Assembly: GCF_000739575.1 (NCBI RefSeq)
Contig: NZ_BBJO01000039.1
Span: 1 to 64,000 of the forward strand
Direction: 5' to 3'
Source: Halobellus rufus
Lineage (GTDB): Archaea > Halobacteriota > Halobacteria > Halobacteriales > Haloferacaceae
DNA: 64,000 nucleotides
The translations under genes were made by a program, and so were the position numbers. Position 1 is the stretch's first letter; the number at the start of each line of letters is the position of its first letter. Shown one piece after another: positions 36,361 through 46,095 of the stretch. The notes below the pieces were generated by a model. That model did no database searches and was not told where the DNA came from. It saw only the letters and a program-made list of their open reading frames with translations.

Positions 36361-37827
36361 ATGTACAATTTTAGGAATCAATACATCCTGACCACGGAAA
36401 GCGATGTAATTTCGCCGCTAGAGGGATTCAAAAGCAATGATATTGGAAATTACGTCAGTTACACGTCACCAGTACTACCCGTCTCCGTTGCAGAAAATAC
36501 ACGAATGATTGGGATCATTGGGGATATATTTGATCCGGACTCTCCCTCAGATAGCAACAAACAAATTGCATATCAGTTATCGAGGATAGAGGATTTTGAG
36601 GATCTATTAACCGAACTGCAACGATACACTGGTAGATATGTCGTTATTTCGCTGACGCCCAGCCGTACAGTCGTCATACCGGATGCCTGTTGTATGCGGC
36701 GTGTACTGTATACCGATGACTGTACTACGTTTACGTCATCACCAAAGCTATTCTTGGAAGGTTTCGGGCTTGAACCATCGATATCCGATCAGGTCCGCGA
36801 GTTCGTCTCGGTAGAGGAATTCGACGCAGCACGAAACAAATTTATTGGCACGCAGACGATTGACTCACGGTTAACCCAACTGCTCCCGAACTATTATTTG
36901 AACATCTCTGAACAATCGGCAATTAGACGGCCGCTTTCGTTACCAAATGTTACGAGAGGCGACGTACCAGAGATGATACTTGAATCACTGCGTGGGAGTT
37001 TCCAAGCTATCTCAAATAGATATGACCTTTCTATTCCACTAACTGCCGGATGGGACTCGAGGCTCTTGTTAGCGGCAAGCCTTAATTTAACAGATGAACC
37101 ATTATATTACACATTTATCCGTGACTATTCATTAACTCACTGTGACTTTGATGTCCCACTCCAGTTCTCGCGGATGTTTGATCTCAATTACCAGATTGTC
37201 CGTCCGTGTGAGTTAACTGATGAGTTTAAGAGTGAGATGGAACAGTCTTATCTCCGTCCACGATTTCGTCCTCAAACCCGGAATATCCAAAATCACTATT
37301 ACAGCAGTGTACAAGAGGGCGTTGACATTACTGGGAACGTCGGAGAAATTTTGCGTGGATACTACGCCCTTCCGAGTGAGCGAACAACTCCGCCATCGAT
37401 GGCAGGTCTGTTATCTCTCCAAGACCAACCGCTTGCCATTGATGCGCTAACAGAGTGGCTCGGGGACGCGAACGGGTACGCACAAGAGTATGGGATCCCA
37501 TTGCTTGACCTTCTCTACTGGGAGATAAAGATGGGTAGTTGGGGCGCGAGATCGTCCTATGAAAAAGATATCTCGATTGAGGAGATATCCCCATTTAATA
37601 ATATCAATTTGTTATTATTCGGACTTTCAACAGCCCGTGAGGAGCGAGAGCCCCCGGACTACCAGCTCTGCCAAGATATTGTGGGGCTGGTTGACGATAG
37701 GCTTTTGTCTGAGCCAATTAATCCACCGAACTCTACTGTCGAACGGTTAGAACAAATCGGGGAGAATTTGTCGAGAAAGTTTGAGACAGTATACAAACTG
37801 AAACAAATCTACCGGAACTATAATTAA
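36361..37827 (+). CDS. Asparagine-synthase-like protein (ATP-pyrophosphatase type)
   Basis: 488 residues. The C-terminal half has the PP-loop SIPLTAGWDSRLLLAA (near residue 225-240) and later GNVGEILRGYY, typical of the AsnB synthase domain that adenylates a carboxylate. The N-terminal half resembles the glutaminase-like domain but starts MYNF, without the Cys that must follow Met for glutamine hydrolysis, so ammonia must come from elsewhere or the product differs. Relatives in glycan clusters amidate uronic acids (WbpS-like). The uronate dehydrogenase at 30380 would supply such a substrate. AT-rich, apparently acquired DNA. Confidence 0.8.
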   Translation: MYNFRNQYILTTESDVISPLEGFKSNDIGNYVSYTSPVLPVSVAENTRMIGIIGDIFDPDSPSDSNKQIAYQLSRIEDFEDLLTELQRYTGRYVVISLTPSRTVVIPDACCMRRVLYTDDCTTFTSSPKLFLEGFGLEPSISDQVREFVSVEEFDAARNKFIGTQTIDSRLTQLLPNYYLNISEQSAIRRPLSLPNVTRGDVPEMILESLRGSFQAISNRYDLSIPLTAGWDSRLLLAASLNLTDEPLYYTFIRDYSLTHCDFDVPLQFSRMFDLNYQIVRPCELTDEFKSEMEQSYLRPRFRPQTRNIQNHYYSSVQEGVDITGNVGEILRGYYALPSERTTPPSMAGLLSLQDQPLAIDALTEWLGDANGYAQEYGIPLLDLLYWEIKMGSWGARSSYEKDISIEEISPFNNINLLLFGLSTAREEREPPDYQLCQDIVGLVDDRLLSEPINPPNSTVERLEQIGENLSRKFETVYKLKQIYRNYN

Positions 37828-38847
37828 TATATTTTGAATATCTTTGGAAGGACATAAAGGCTGCTTGTGATGTCTTTTTACAGACTCACAGTACTACATT
37901 TGACTGATTTGTTGAATCTGATGACGACACGGGAGTTCTTGAGAGACCGCTCCCCAACTCTTCCGAAACTGACGCCCTTTAAATGAGCTTTCTCAGCCAG
38001 TACTTGCTGCCAGAAATAATCTAGAAGAAACCCAATATGAGAAACTCACCAGAGTAGCCGTTCTCCCCTCACTATGGCGACCAATCCTATGCCTTCTACA
38101 GATTCAAAAGAGCAATCCACGCTATCGATATGGGAATTCTTTCGAACGACTGATACAGCTTGGGGATGCAGGAAATGTCGTTCTTTCCAGCTGTAACAAG
38201 CCACAAAAGCTATTCATCTCACTCAACTAGCTACGTTTTTGCAGTACGTCACACCCTTATGAACACTCAAAAAGCAGCGTGACATACTTCTAGCTGGGAA
38301 AATCGGTCACCAGTCAAATCACTTACCGCTGTTGGACTAGCGAACAGTGCTTTTGAGCCAGAAACACGACTTGTATAACGAAGCGGAAGGGAAAAGTTAG
38401 TTACGTTCGGCTCTTTCCATTTGCTTTCAACTTCAGAGCGACACTATCCTCTCGATTTCTGCAGATTCAATAAAATATGTGTCTTGGTACTGACAGAAGC
38501 GCACAGACAGTAGTATTAATCATCGATCTAGATCATTGCTTCATCAAACGCAACGTGATCCGGCTCTTGCTCCTAGTTGGCTTAATTCCTGCTTTTTGTA
38601 GCAGTTGTAGACAGCCAATCGACACCGAATCTCTCAAGTCCTGTGGTGGTATTCGAAAGTATAGATCAGTAAAATGTGGCCGAATATTAGCTTCATCGCC
38701 CACCTTGGTGTCGCCGCTCGGGTATTATCCAGTTCGACTGGAAGGTATTTAAGAATCCAAGTTTAGGTAATTGATGAAGAGCAAGCTCACACAATATGAT
38801 GATGATCTCATACGCACCCTTAGTATCTTAGAAATACGATATTTAGT
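37828..38847. other. 1-kb AT-rich stretch without an intact gene
   Basis: No frame here has family likeness; the longest open stretch, 38477-38752, lacks recognisable motifs. The region is between the asparagine-synthase-like and flippase genes and may hold fully decayed mobile DNA, but I could not identify any piece. Confidence 0.5.
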
Positions 38848-40266
38848 ATGGAACTTCGTAAAACGACCCTTATTGTATTTATATCCAAAATCTTTGGCTC
38901 TATATTTACATTCATTGCCACTATTTATTTTGCTCGTCGCCTAGGGGCTAGCATATTAGGCCAGTATTATACAATAATAGCGTTGCTAGCTTGGCTAACA
39001 CTTGTTGGTGAGAGTGGAATATTAAACGCAATTCGAAAGAGGGTAAGTGAGAGGCAAGGACAATACGCCTACATCACCGCAGGTATAATCATTGTCACGG
39101 TTATTTCTATATCAACTGCAGTAATATTAATTATATTTCGAGATCTAATTAATCGTTACGTTGGAAGTAATGTTACATATCTCCTGACTATATTAGTGTT
39201 TTTCAGATTAATGGGTTCATTCATACAGGTTGCGCTAGATGGTCAGGATCTAGTACATATTTCAGGGATACTACAATCGTTTCGTCAAGCGGCCCAAACA
39301 GTCATACAGTTGCTCTTCATAATACTGGGGATTGGTCTTCTTGGCTTATTATATGGCATATTACTATCTCTGGTGATTACTATACCGTTGGGATTATACT
39401 TCCTAAAATTTAGGTTAGAAATGCCAAGAAAACGCCATATATACAGCTTAGTCGACTATGCTAAGTATTCTTGGCTCGGGCGAATTAAATCTAAATCGTT
39501 TAGACAATCAGACATAATTATTCTAGGTATGTTTGCATCATCGGAGACAGTCGGAATCTATTCAATTGGGTGGACGGTGGCTGCTTTTTTCCACTTTTTC
39601 AGTTCCTCGATAAGTAAATCTGTATTCCCTAGATTAAGTAATATTTCCAGCAATGGATCGGTAAACTCTTCAGCGGACATAATCACACTTTCGATGGGAT
39701 ACTCTGGGTTATTTGCATTTCCTGGTTTAGTTGGTGGATTTATTCTGCGGCATAAGCTTTTACAGGTATATGGGGCTGAATTTGTTAACGCTTCAGAAGT
39801 TCTTGTTATCTTGATTGGGTCTGTTCTTCTATATAGCTTCTATACCCAGTGTGTAAACGGATTAGCAGGTATCAACCGCCCAGATCTCTCTTTCAACTCG
39901 AATGCTGTGTTTATTACCTCAAATATAATTCTCAATCTCATTTTGGGATGGAAATTTGGGATGATCGGCGTTGCCACGGCATCTCTGATTTCGATACTTA
40001 TCGGACTTCTATTCGCCTATTGGACACTTTCTAAAATAGTAAGAATCAGTTTCCCATCTCGAATTATTATGAAACAGATAATTTCTTCAGTTATAATGGG
40101 GGCTGTTGTTTATATCCTAAGTATTTCTAATTTTGTTAGCGAGATTACCAACAATAATCTTCTGAATATAATTGCGTTGGTTTTAGTTGGGGCCTTAATT
40201 TATTTTACTATTCTTCTGTATATGTCCGAAGATTTAAGATCAGGACATTTAGACGGTATTTACTAA
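38848..40266 (+). CDS. Oligosaccharide flippase (Wzx/AglR-like)
   Basis: 472 residues with about 13-14 predicted membrane helices and few charged residues. It begins RKTTLIVFISKIFGSIFTFIATIYFARRLG, the usual opening of polysaccharide transport proteins of the MOP superfamily, with the late LVNPILGW-like segment SNIILNLILGWKFGMIGVATASLIS. It should flip a lipid-linked glycan across the membrane. It lies in the nonulosonic acid cassette, so its cargo may carry that sugar. Very AT-rich compared with the window ends. Confidence 0.9.
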   Translation: MELRKTTLIVFISKIFGSIFTFIATIYFARRLGASILGQYYTIIALLAWLTLVGESGILNAIRKRVSERQGQYAYITAGIIIVTVISISTAVILIIFRDLINRYVGSNVTYLLTILVFFRLMGSFIQVALDGQDLVHISGILQSFRQAAQTVIQLLFIILGIGLLGLLYGILLSLVITIPLGLYFLKFRLEMPRKRHIYSLVDYAKYSWLGRIKSKSFRQSDIIILGMFASSETVGIYSIGWTVAAFFHFFSSSISKSVFPRLSNISSNGSVNSSADIITLSMGYSGLFAFPGLVGGFILRHKLLQVYGAEFVNASEVLVILIGSVLLYSFYTQCVNGLAGINRPDLSFNSNAVFITSNIILNLILGWKFGMIGVATASLISILIGLLFAYWTLSKIVRISFPSRIIMKQIISSVIMGAVVYILSISNFVSEITNNNLLNIIALVLVGALIYFTILLYMSEDLRSGHLDGIY

Positions 40267-40532
40267 TGTTATTGTGTTTAATTAACCCTATTAGACGAGG
40301 ATCTGTCTCATTATTAGTAATTCTATAGTTGATTAATTAGATTCATAAGTAATCATCATATATGGTCAATTTGTCGGATAATTACCTATCCTACTATCGT
40401 TTGGCTAGACCAGCGCTGTTGCTATTATGAAGGCTAAAACGTTCAATTGGGTTGGCGTATCCGTCATCTAATGTTTTCCTTCGTTGGACGTTATGGCAAC
40501 TTTTAGTATTCTCTACTTTTGACTCTTCGGTA

Positions 40533-41711
40533 ATGTCTAACCGCGTAGCTGCAGTCGTTACATCTCGATCACAATACGCGCGGGTGAAAACTGCGCTTCA
40601 AGCACTAAATGACGATGACCGGATTGACTTTTATCTAATTGTCTCCGGGGGGGCTTTGGTTCACCGTTTCGGGGATATATCAGACATTATGGAAGATGCG
40701 GGATTGGAGATCGATAAAAAAATTCACACGCTGTTAGAAGCTGGTGAACCCGTCGCTCAAGCAAAAACAACGGGAATGGGGCTTGTTGAGTATGCGACAG
40801 CGTTTGAAGAGTTTAATCCAGATGTGATGTTGACCAGCGGTGATCGGCACGAAACAATGGCGAGTACACTTGCGGCATCGTATCTGAACATCCCTGTAGT
40901 TCACTTAGAGGGGGGAGAGGTCACCGGATCCATTGATGATAAAGTTCGCCACGCTACTACGAAGATGGCTGATTACCATCTGGTTTCAACTGATCGGAGT
41001 AAAAAAATTGTCCGACAGCTCGGTGAACCTGCTAATCGAATTTATCGGACTGGGTGTCCGTCGATAGAATTAGCTGAACAGATCATCCAAGAAGGAAGAG
41101 ATTCGTATGACCCGCAAACTGAGTATGGTGGGGTAGGAGATACGGTTGATGTTTCTCAAGATTATATTGTTGTTCAGTATCATCCACTACCCACAGAGTA
41201 TGAATCAAACTATGATAAGACGCAAGAACTGATCCGGGCTTACGAGCAATTAGATGTACAAGCATTCTGGTTCTGGCCCAATATGGATGCTGGTACTGAT
41301 CAGGTATCGAAAGCTATGCGAGAGTACCGTGAACAGCAAAATCCTGAGGGGGTTCGATTTTTCATTAGCCTCGATCCGAATGATTACCTGACGCTGGTTA
41401 AGAACGCTACGTGTATGGTGGGGAATTCGAGTGTCGGTATACGAGAGTGCTCTTACTTCGGTGTCTCGACAGTCAACATTGGGGAAAGACAGCAATCACG
41501 TGAGCGTGGCCCGAATGTTTTGGACGTTGACTGCAATGCCAATGAGATCGCTGCCGGGATCAGAACTCAACTACAGCAGGGGTCGTATCCTCAATCGACA
41601 ATCTACGGAAATGGGAATGCTGCACAGAAAATAACAGATACAATTGCTGAGCTCGAACCTGAGTTGAAGCCCCCAATGACGCCAGATTTACTGGGATACC
41701 ACGGAGAGTGA
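40533..41711 (+). CDS. neuC: UDP-GlcNAc 2-epimerase, hydrolysing (NeuC/LegG family)
   Basis: 392 residues from the ATG at 40533, where the family's opening MSNRVAAVVTSRSQYARVK begins; a longer frame from 40452 is discarded. GT-B epimerase motifs: TSGDRHETMA, HLEGGEVTGSIDDKVRHATTKMADYH, RIYRTGCPSIE and MVGNSSVGIRECS. The enzyme releases UDP and inverts C2, giving ManNAc (NeuC) or the 2,4-diacetamido analogue (LegG). These two cannot be told apart by eye. No bacillosamine-forming dehydratase or aminotransferase is seen in the window, which slightly favours ManNAc. It is the first of three tightly spaced genes neuC-neuA-neuB. Confidence 0.9.
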   Translation: MSNRVAAVVTSRSQYARVKTALQALNDDDRIDFYLIVSGGALVHRFGDISDIMEDAGLEIDKKIHTLLEAGEPVAQAKTTGMGLVEYATAFEEFNPDVMLTSGDRHETMASTLAASYLNIPVVHLEGGEVTGSIDDKVRHATTKMADYHLVSTDRSKKIVRQLGEPANRIYRTGCPSIELAEQIIQEGRDSYDPQTEYGGVGDTVDVSQDYIVVQYHPLPTEYESNYDKTQELIRAYEQLDVQAFWFWPNMDAGTDQVSKAMREYREQQNPEGVRFFISLDPNDYLTLVKNATCMVGNSSVGIRECSYFGVSTVNIGERQQSRERGPNVLDVDCNANEIAAGIRTQLQQGSYPQSTIYGNGNAAQKITDTIAELEPELKPPMTPDLLGYHGE

Positions 41712-41716
41712 TACTA

Positions 41717-42409
41717 ATGACAGAATCAAACGTTCTCGGGCTAATCCCCGCTCGCGGTGGGTCGAAAGGAGTTCCACGTAAGAACATCTCTGAATTAGCT
41801 GGGACCCCGCTTATTACTCACTCAATCCAAGCAGGACGTGAGGCTACTGCAATCGATTCAGTAGTTGTTTCTACTGATGACGAAGATATTGCCGCAGTAG
41901 CAGAATCGCACGGGGCGAGAGTCCCCTTTATGCGTCCGGATGAATTGGCAACTGATGAGGCTCCGACAGCACCTGTAATCACCCATACCTTGGAAACACT
42001 TCACGACGCGGGTGAAGAGTACGATGCGTTTGTGTTACTCCAGCCAACGTCACCGCTTCGGACAGCAACCCATATTGACGAATCATACTCGCTTTACGAA
42101 GAATCTGACGCAGACTCTGTAATTTCAGTGTATCCGACGTACGATATCCGTCTGGAACGCACGCCCGAGGGTGCCAAGAAGTTGAATTATACTGACGCAG
42201 CCAAACGAAGACAGGATCGAGCCCCAGAATACGTGATTAACGGCGCGATATACGTAAACGGTGTTGAACAATTTCTTCAGACAAAGGAGACGATCGCAGG
42301 CATAACGAAAATGTACGAGATGACGGAACGAGAGTCAGTAGATATTGACACACCGTTTGATCTATGGTTGGCCGAACAAATTCTAACGGAGTGGACGACA
42401 TATGATTGA
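41717..42409 (+). CDS. neuA: CMP-nonulosonic acid synthetase (NeuA/LegF family)
   Basis: 230 residues from the ATG at 41717. The nucleotidyltransferase motif GLIPARGGSKGVPRKNISEL, then VVVSTDDEDIAAVAESHGA, LLQPTSPLRTATHIDES and a late YVNGVEQF/VDIDTPFDLWLAE tail are the standard blocks of acylneuraminate cytidylyltransferases. It couples CTP and a nonulosonic acid to give the CMP-sugar. It starts 5 bp after neuC stops and overlaps neuB by 8 bp, so the three are cotranscribed. The specific sugar (Neu5Ac, legionaminic or other) is not shown. Confidence 0.92.
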   Translation: MTESNVLGLIPARGGSKGVPRKNISELAGTPLITHSIQAGREATAIDSVVVSTDDEDIAAVAESHGARVPFMRPDELATDEAPTAPVITHTLETLHDAGEEYDAFVLLQPTSPLRTATHIDESYSLYEESDADSVISVYPTYDIRLERTPEGAKKLNYTDAAKRRQDRAPEYVINGAIYVNGVEQFLQTKETIAGITKMYEMTERESVDIDTPFDLWLAEQILTEWTTYD

Positions 42410-43424
42410 AATTGAAGGCACGAAGATCGGAACCGGACACCGTCCGTATATTATTGCTGAAGTTGGGATTAACGCTCGAAACGATCTGACACTTGCGAAA
42501 CGGTTCATAGAGATAGCTGCAGATGCTGGCGCAGATGCGGTTAAATTCCAGACGCACATCGCAGACGCAGAGATGGTTGAGTCGGAGATGAGAACAATCG
42601 ATGCAGGTGAAGTATATGATACAGTAGCGGACTGTGAATGGTCAATTGACGAGCATCAAGAACTTCAGTCTCACGCAGAAATGCATAATGTGACGTTCCT
42701 TTCCACATCGTTTTCGACAGAGGCGGTCGATATACTGGACGAAATTGACGTTCCGGCGATTAAGATTGGATCAGGTGAAATGAATAACCGGGAGTTGCTG
42801 GAATATGCTGCCAGTACAGGCAAGCCGTTGTTAGTCTCAACAGGTATGAATACTCTTGATGAGATCAAAGCAACTTGTGAGTTTTTGGATAACGTAGCAA
42901 GTCAGTATGCACTTTTTTATTGTGTTTCAGCATATCCGACAACGGCTGCCGATTTTGATTTTAAAACAATCGAGACTTTGGAAGAGATGGGAAATGTGCC
43001 TGTTGGATTTTCGGATCACTCGACTGGGGTTGAAGCAGCAAAAGTAGCTATCGGGAACGGTGCAGCGCTTATCGAGAAGCACTTCACGCTTGATCGACGC
43101 CTCCCTGGACCTGATCAAGAAGTCTCTATCGAACCCAAGGAATTGAGCGACTTGTGTGAATTTGCCAGATTGTATGATTGGACTTCAAGCAAGAAGGACG
43201 AATTGGATGACGAAGAAGTTGAAATAAAGCAGTGGGCTCAGCATAGTATTGTTACGACACAATATATTGAACAGGGTGAACAACTGACAAAAGAAAATAT
43301 CACTACGAAACGACCTGGTACAGGGGTTCCTGCAGATGAGTTCTTTAACGTGTTAGGGAAACAGGTGGAAACATCGATTTCGGGTGATGTCGTAATTAAC
43401 AACGAGGATATTAGGTGGGACTGA
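42402..43424 (+). CDS. neuB: Nonulosonic acid synthase (NeuB family)
   Basis: 340 residues with the TIM-barrel blocks of sialic acid synthase: IIAEVGINARNDLTLAKR, DAVKFQTH, IKIGSGEMNNRELLEY, LVSTGMNTLDEI, GFSDHSTGVEAAKVA and IEKHFTLDRRLPGPDQ. A C-terminal antifreeze-type SAF domain (about 285-338) is present. It condenses PEP with ManNAc or an analogue. It overlaps neuA by 8 bp. In archaea, legionaminic acid synthesis by a homologous set is known from Halorubrum. No ancillary leg genes are adjacent here. The stop is followed by a transposase relic on the other strand. Confidence 0.93.
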   Translation: MIEIEGTKIGTGHRPYIIAEVGINARNDLTLAKRFIEIAADAGADAVKFQTHIADAEMVESEMRTIDAGEVYDTVADCEWSIDEHQELQSHAEMHNVTFLSTSFSTEAVDILDEIDVPAIKIGSGEMNNRELLEYAASTGKPLLVSTGMNTLDEIKATCEFLDNVASQYALFYCVSAYPTTAADFDFKTIETLEEMGNVPVGFSDHSTGVEAAKVAIGNGAALIEKHFTLDRRLPGPDQEVSIEPKELSDLCEFARLYDWTSSKKDELDDEEVEIKQWAQHSIVTTQYIEQGEQLTKENITTKRPGTGVPADEFFNVLGKQVETSISGDVVINNEDIRWD

Positions 43425-43442
43425 GCGTGTCATATACCCAAC

Positions 43443-44050
43443 TCATAGCTTGAGCTTCCAACGTCTTGGATTGTCTCTTCGTTCGTAGTTAGTGATTGCA
43501 ATGACGACCCAGAGACACAGCCCAATGCACACTTCTGTTCGTACGTGAACGCGCCCGAGGTCGCAGCCCTTGCAGGAATCGTTGGTTCGCTTGACTCCTG
43601 TATACCGGTCGTATGTCTCTTCTAGGATGGATTGCCCGATTTGAACGTCTTTTCTATGTTTCTCAACACGGTCTTTGACTCTGTACTTGATATCTTTCCG
43701 TTCGTTAGTGTTGCGCGAGTTATATTGGGCGACTCGCACGGCCTCCTGCTGGATACAGAGTCGTGTCAGCAAAAATGTCGTAGGCTGGCCTCCAAGCATC
43801 CAGATTAGCGTTTTAACGTCAAGCACGTCACTCGGACGCGCATCGCCGTCTCTTGAGATGTCTGCTTGGCTAGTGTGAAATTTGTCGCCAGAATCTTTGC
43901 GCCGGTTGAGACGATTGTACAGCCGAATCGGTAGATAAATAAACTGATTCTATGGGAAGGCGAACGCTTGCAACCAATTTTCAGCGGTACTCGGCTCAAT
44001 ATAGATGAACGTATACCGAGACAGTATCTGAAAGTGATAATCAAGGTAGA
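43443..44050 (-). pseudogene. IS-type transposase C-terminal remnant with terminal inverted-repeat-like end
   Basis: The minus-strand frame ends CKGCDLGRVHVRTEVCIGLC, then LWVVIAITNYERRDNPRR, resembling the C-terminal block of ISH-type DDE transposases, with SILEETYDRYTGVKRTN before it. The catalytic core is absent. The stretch to about 44050 holds an end-like sequence (AACGCTTGCAACCAATTTTC near 43963), matched imperfectly at about 50571. It borders the nonulosonic cassette. Confidence 0.55.
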
Positions 44051-44688
44051 TGGTGCTGGATACCGAGTTTCATCACTGACTCGAGTGTCTTCTCCCGCTC
44101 CAGAGGAACTAACTCTCTACAACCGCTATCACCGGTGAAGCGGGGAAAAGTGAGTATAAACCACCCGATCTTTTGACCGCCTCATCCTTCGACCTTATCT
44201 CTACACTGCCTGTGATCGGAGAAATTGTCCCGATCAAAGCCGAAGTGTCACAACCGTCAACTATGAACTCCAGTCAATTCGGGGTTTCAGGGAGCTGTGG
44301 ACGTCTTCGGTCCGAAAAAATGGATGACGGCATAAATCCAGCGGACAAACTCACCGCTGGCGGGCTCGACCTGACACTGCTCAACGAAGTCAAGGGTACG
44401 ATCTCTATGCAATATTCGGTCTCTTCGACTTCACCCTTCTAAACTGGTGATCTCGTGAGATAAGATCGCTATTCACTACATCAGATGCGACCACAATTTG
44501 ATCGCTGAGATGAGAACCGGGTTGAAATCTCGAGGATGGGTTAGCAGGTACCGTCTAACACTAGCTGTAGGCTTTTTTATATACTACTCTGTCTATGAAT
44601 AGATGTAACCGTTCGCCATCAATCCGATGTATATCCGTCCTAGTAAATCGATTGCTTTCTCACCGCTGTGTCCCACGAATCAAGACCT
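44051..44688. other. Intergenic stretch carrying the second copy of the 100-bp repeat
   Basis: No gene is supported; the open frame 44173-44442 has no family likeness and overlaps the repeat at 44110-44209. Remaining sequence shows nothing recognisable. Confidence 0.5.
44110..44209 (+). repeat. 100-bp direct repeat, right copy
   Basis: Matches 36211-36310 at about 83% over its length, including GCTATCACC, GAGTATAAA and CTTTTGACCGCCTCATC. It is in the same orientation, 7.9 kb away. Confidence 0.6.
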
Positions 44689-46095
44689 TCATCGCTTTAC
44701 TCGCTGTGTGTCACGAATTCGAACCAACTCCTCGAGAATATTCGCAACTGAATCCGACTTGAAAAACCGCTCGTGATCAAATTGGTTCGTGGCGCTCGAC
44801 CCCAACTGTCTGGCCAGCTCGTCAATGTCCCTGACCATCGAAGCTGTCCCATCTTCCACGAGGGGCTGGAGCACGTCTGCGTCGTCCGCCTCGAACACGA
44901 ACGTCTGGAGATCGAAACAGAGCCCTTCGTACACCGCCGTCGATCCGACGCCGATCTGTGCGCTCGATTCCGCGAAGAGCCGGTAGAGTGGCGGCTCGGA
45001 CTCGTCGATTATCTGTATATCTGACTCTACAAGCCAAGGATATTCAATCTCCCACCGATCGTACTCGCCCGGATGCAGTTTGTAGACAACCTCGTGATCG
45101 ACCCTATCGTCTTCGTGAACCTTCAAGGCGAACTGCGAGAGTTCGCGACCGATCGTTCCCTGTGAAATGAACAGGAGCTGTTCAGACGGTTCTATATCGT
45201 CGTATCTGTCAAGTTGCTCTTCAAGATACGGGTAGCCGACAGGGATTATGCGGTCGTCGGGAATCGGAAACCGAGTGTTCTCGTTCCAGAACGCGCCAAA
45301 CGTGAGGAGGTAATCGGGAAACGTTGTCTTGATCTTGTCGTCTGGATAGGAGTATCCGAAGTGGTGATCGTGGATTACGCCGTGCTGGAGTTCGACGACT
45401 GGAATTTCCTTTCGTTTACAGGCCTCGATGAGCGTTTTATTTTCATATGAGACGAGGACGACCACCACCTCTGGATTAACTCGTTCCAATAGTCGTTCGT
45501 ACCATGGAAGCGTTATGTTCCGGATATGGAGTGCTTCTCGAGCTTCTAAGACGATATCGACCTCGACGTCGAAGCGTCGCCGAATCTCCGCTTCGACATC
45601 TCGAAGTTGGGAGATGATGTCGTCGGGGAGCGATGGAGAGCGAAGACCGAGTTTCTGTTGGAGAGTTCCTCCATATTTTATGAGTTCAAGATAGCGGAGG
45701 TTTTCCGTCTTGGCAGGAATCCGGTGGGACAGGAGGTATGGCATCTCCAAGTGGATGTAGTCGAGTTTGCCCTGTTCGTGGATCGGATCGCAGTAGATAT
45801 CCCACCAATATCCGTCCTCCTCGAGTTTTCTGCGTTGATGACCAATAAAGAGGAAGTTATGTTCGCCAGTGAAATACGGATTTCTGTGAATGATGTTTTT
45901 CAGCCATAATCCGAAGCCGTGGACGTAGTCTTTCAATTTGTCTTTCTGTGTGTGTGCTTGGCCGCGGCCTTTTTTTTGGGCGATCTCTCGGAATACGCTG
46001 ATGCGTATTCGTTCCCAGAGGAATGTCTGATTGATCTGTACTGAAAATAGGTCTAGTTCTTTTTCAAGCAACTCGAATTTATATTTAATATTCAT
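44689..46095 (-). CDS. GT-B-type transferase, candidate nonulosonic acid or capsule transferase
   Basis: 468 residues starting MNIKYKFELLEKELDLF. The first 200 residues are helical and basic. The second half has a GT-B pattern: VELQHGVIHDHHFGYSYP, DYLLTFGAFWNE, LLFISQGTIGRELSQFA, the HP motif VVYKLHPGEYDRW, and SSAQIGVGSTAVYEGLCF. An HP pair and a Ser-rich motif before a late helix recur in bacterial sialyltransferases and Kdo transferases (capsule families), whose donors are CMP-sugars. With neuABC next door, a CMP-nonulosonate donor is a reasonable inference, not proven. AT content is lower than in its minus-strand partners. Confidence 0.6.
   Translation of the reverse strand: MNIKYKFELLEKELDLFSVQINQTFLWERIRISVFREIAQKKGRGQAHTQKDKLKDYVHGFGLWLKNIIHRNPYFTGEHNFLFIGHQRRKLEEDGYWWDIYCDPIHEQGKLDYIHLEMPYLLSHRIPAKTENLRYLELIKYGGTLQQKLGLRSPSLPDDIISQLRDVEAEIRRRFDVEVDIVLEAREALHIRNITLPWYERLLERVNPEVVVVLVSYENKTLIEACKRKEIPVVELQHGVIHDHHFGYSYPDDKIKTTFPDYLLTFGAFWNENTRFPIPDDRIIPVGYPYLEEQLDRYDDIEPSEQLLFISQGTIGRELSQFALKVHEDDRVDHEVVYKLHPGEYDRWEIEYPWLVESDIQIIDESEPPLYRLFAESSAQIGVGSTAVYEGLCFDLQTFVFEADDADVLQPLVEDGTASMVRDIDELARQLGSSATNQFDHERFFKSDSVANILEELVRIRDTQRVKR

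Noticed and set aside
38477-38752. 91-codon frame in the AT-rich gap
   Set aside because: No family motifs, no promoter or ribosome site, and unusual composition; probably chance.
44173-44442. 89-codon frame overlapping the right 100-bp repeat
   Set aside because: Starts inside a repeat and has no likeness to any family; probably chance.
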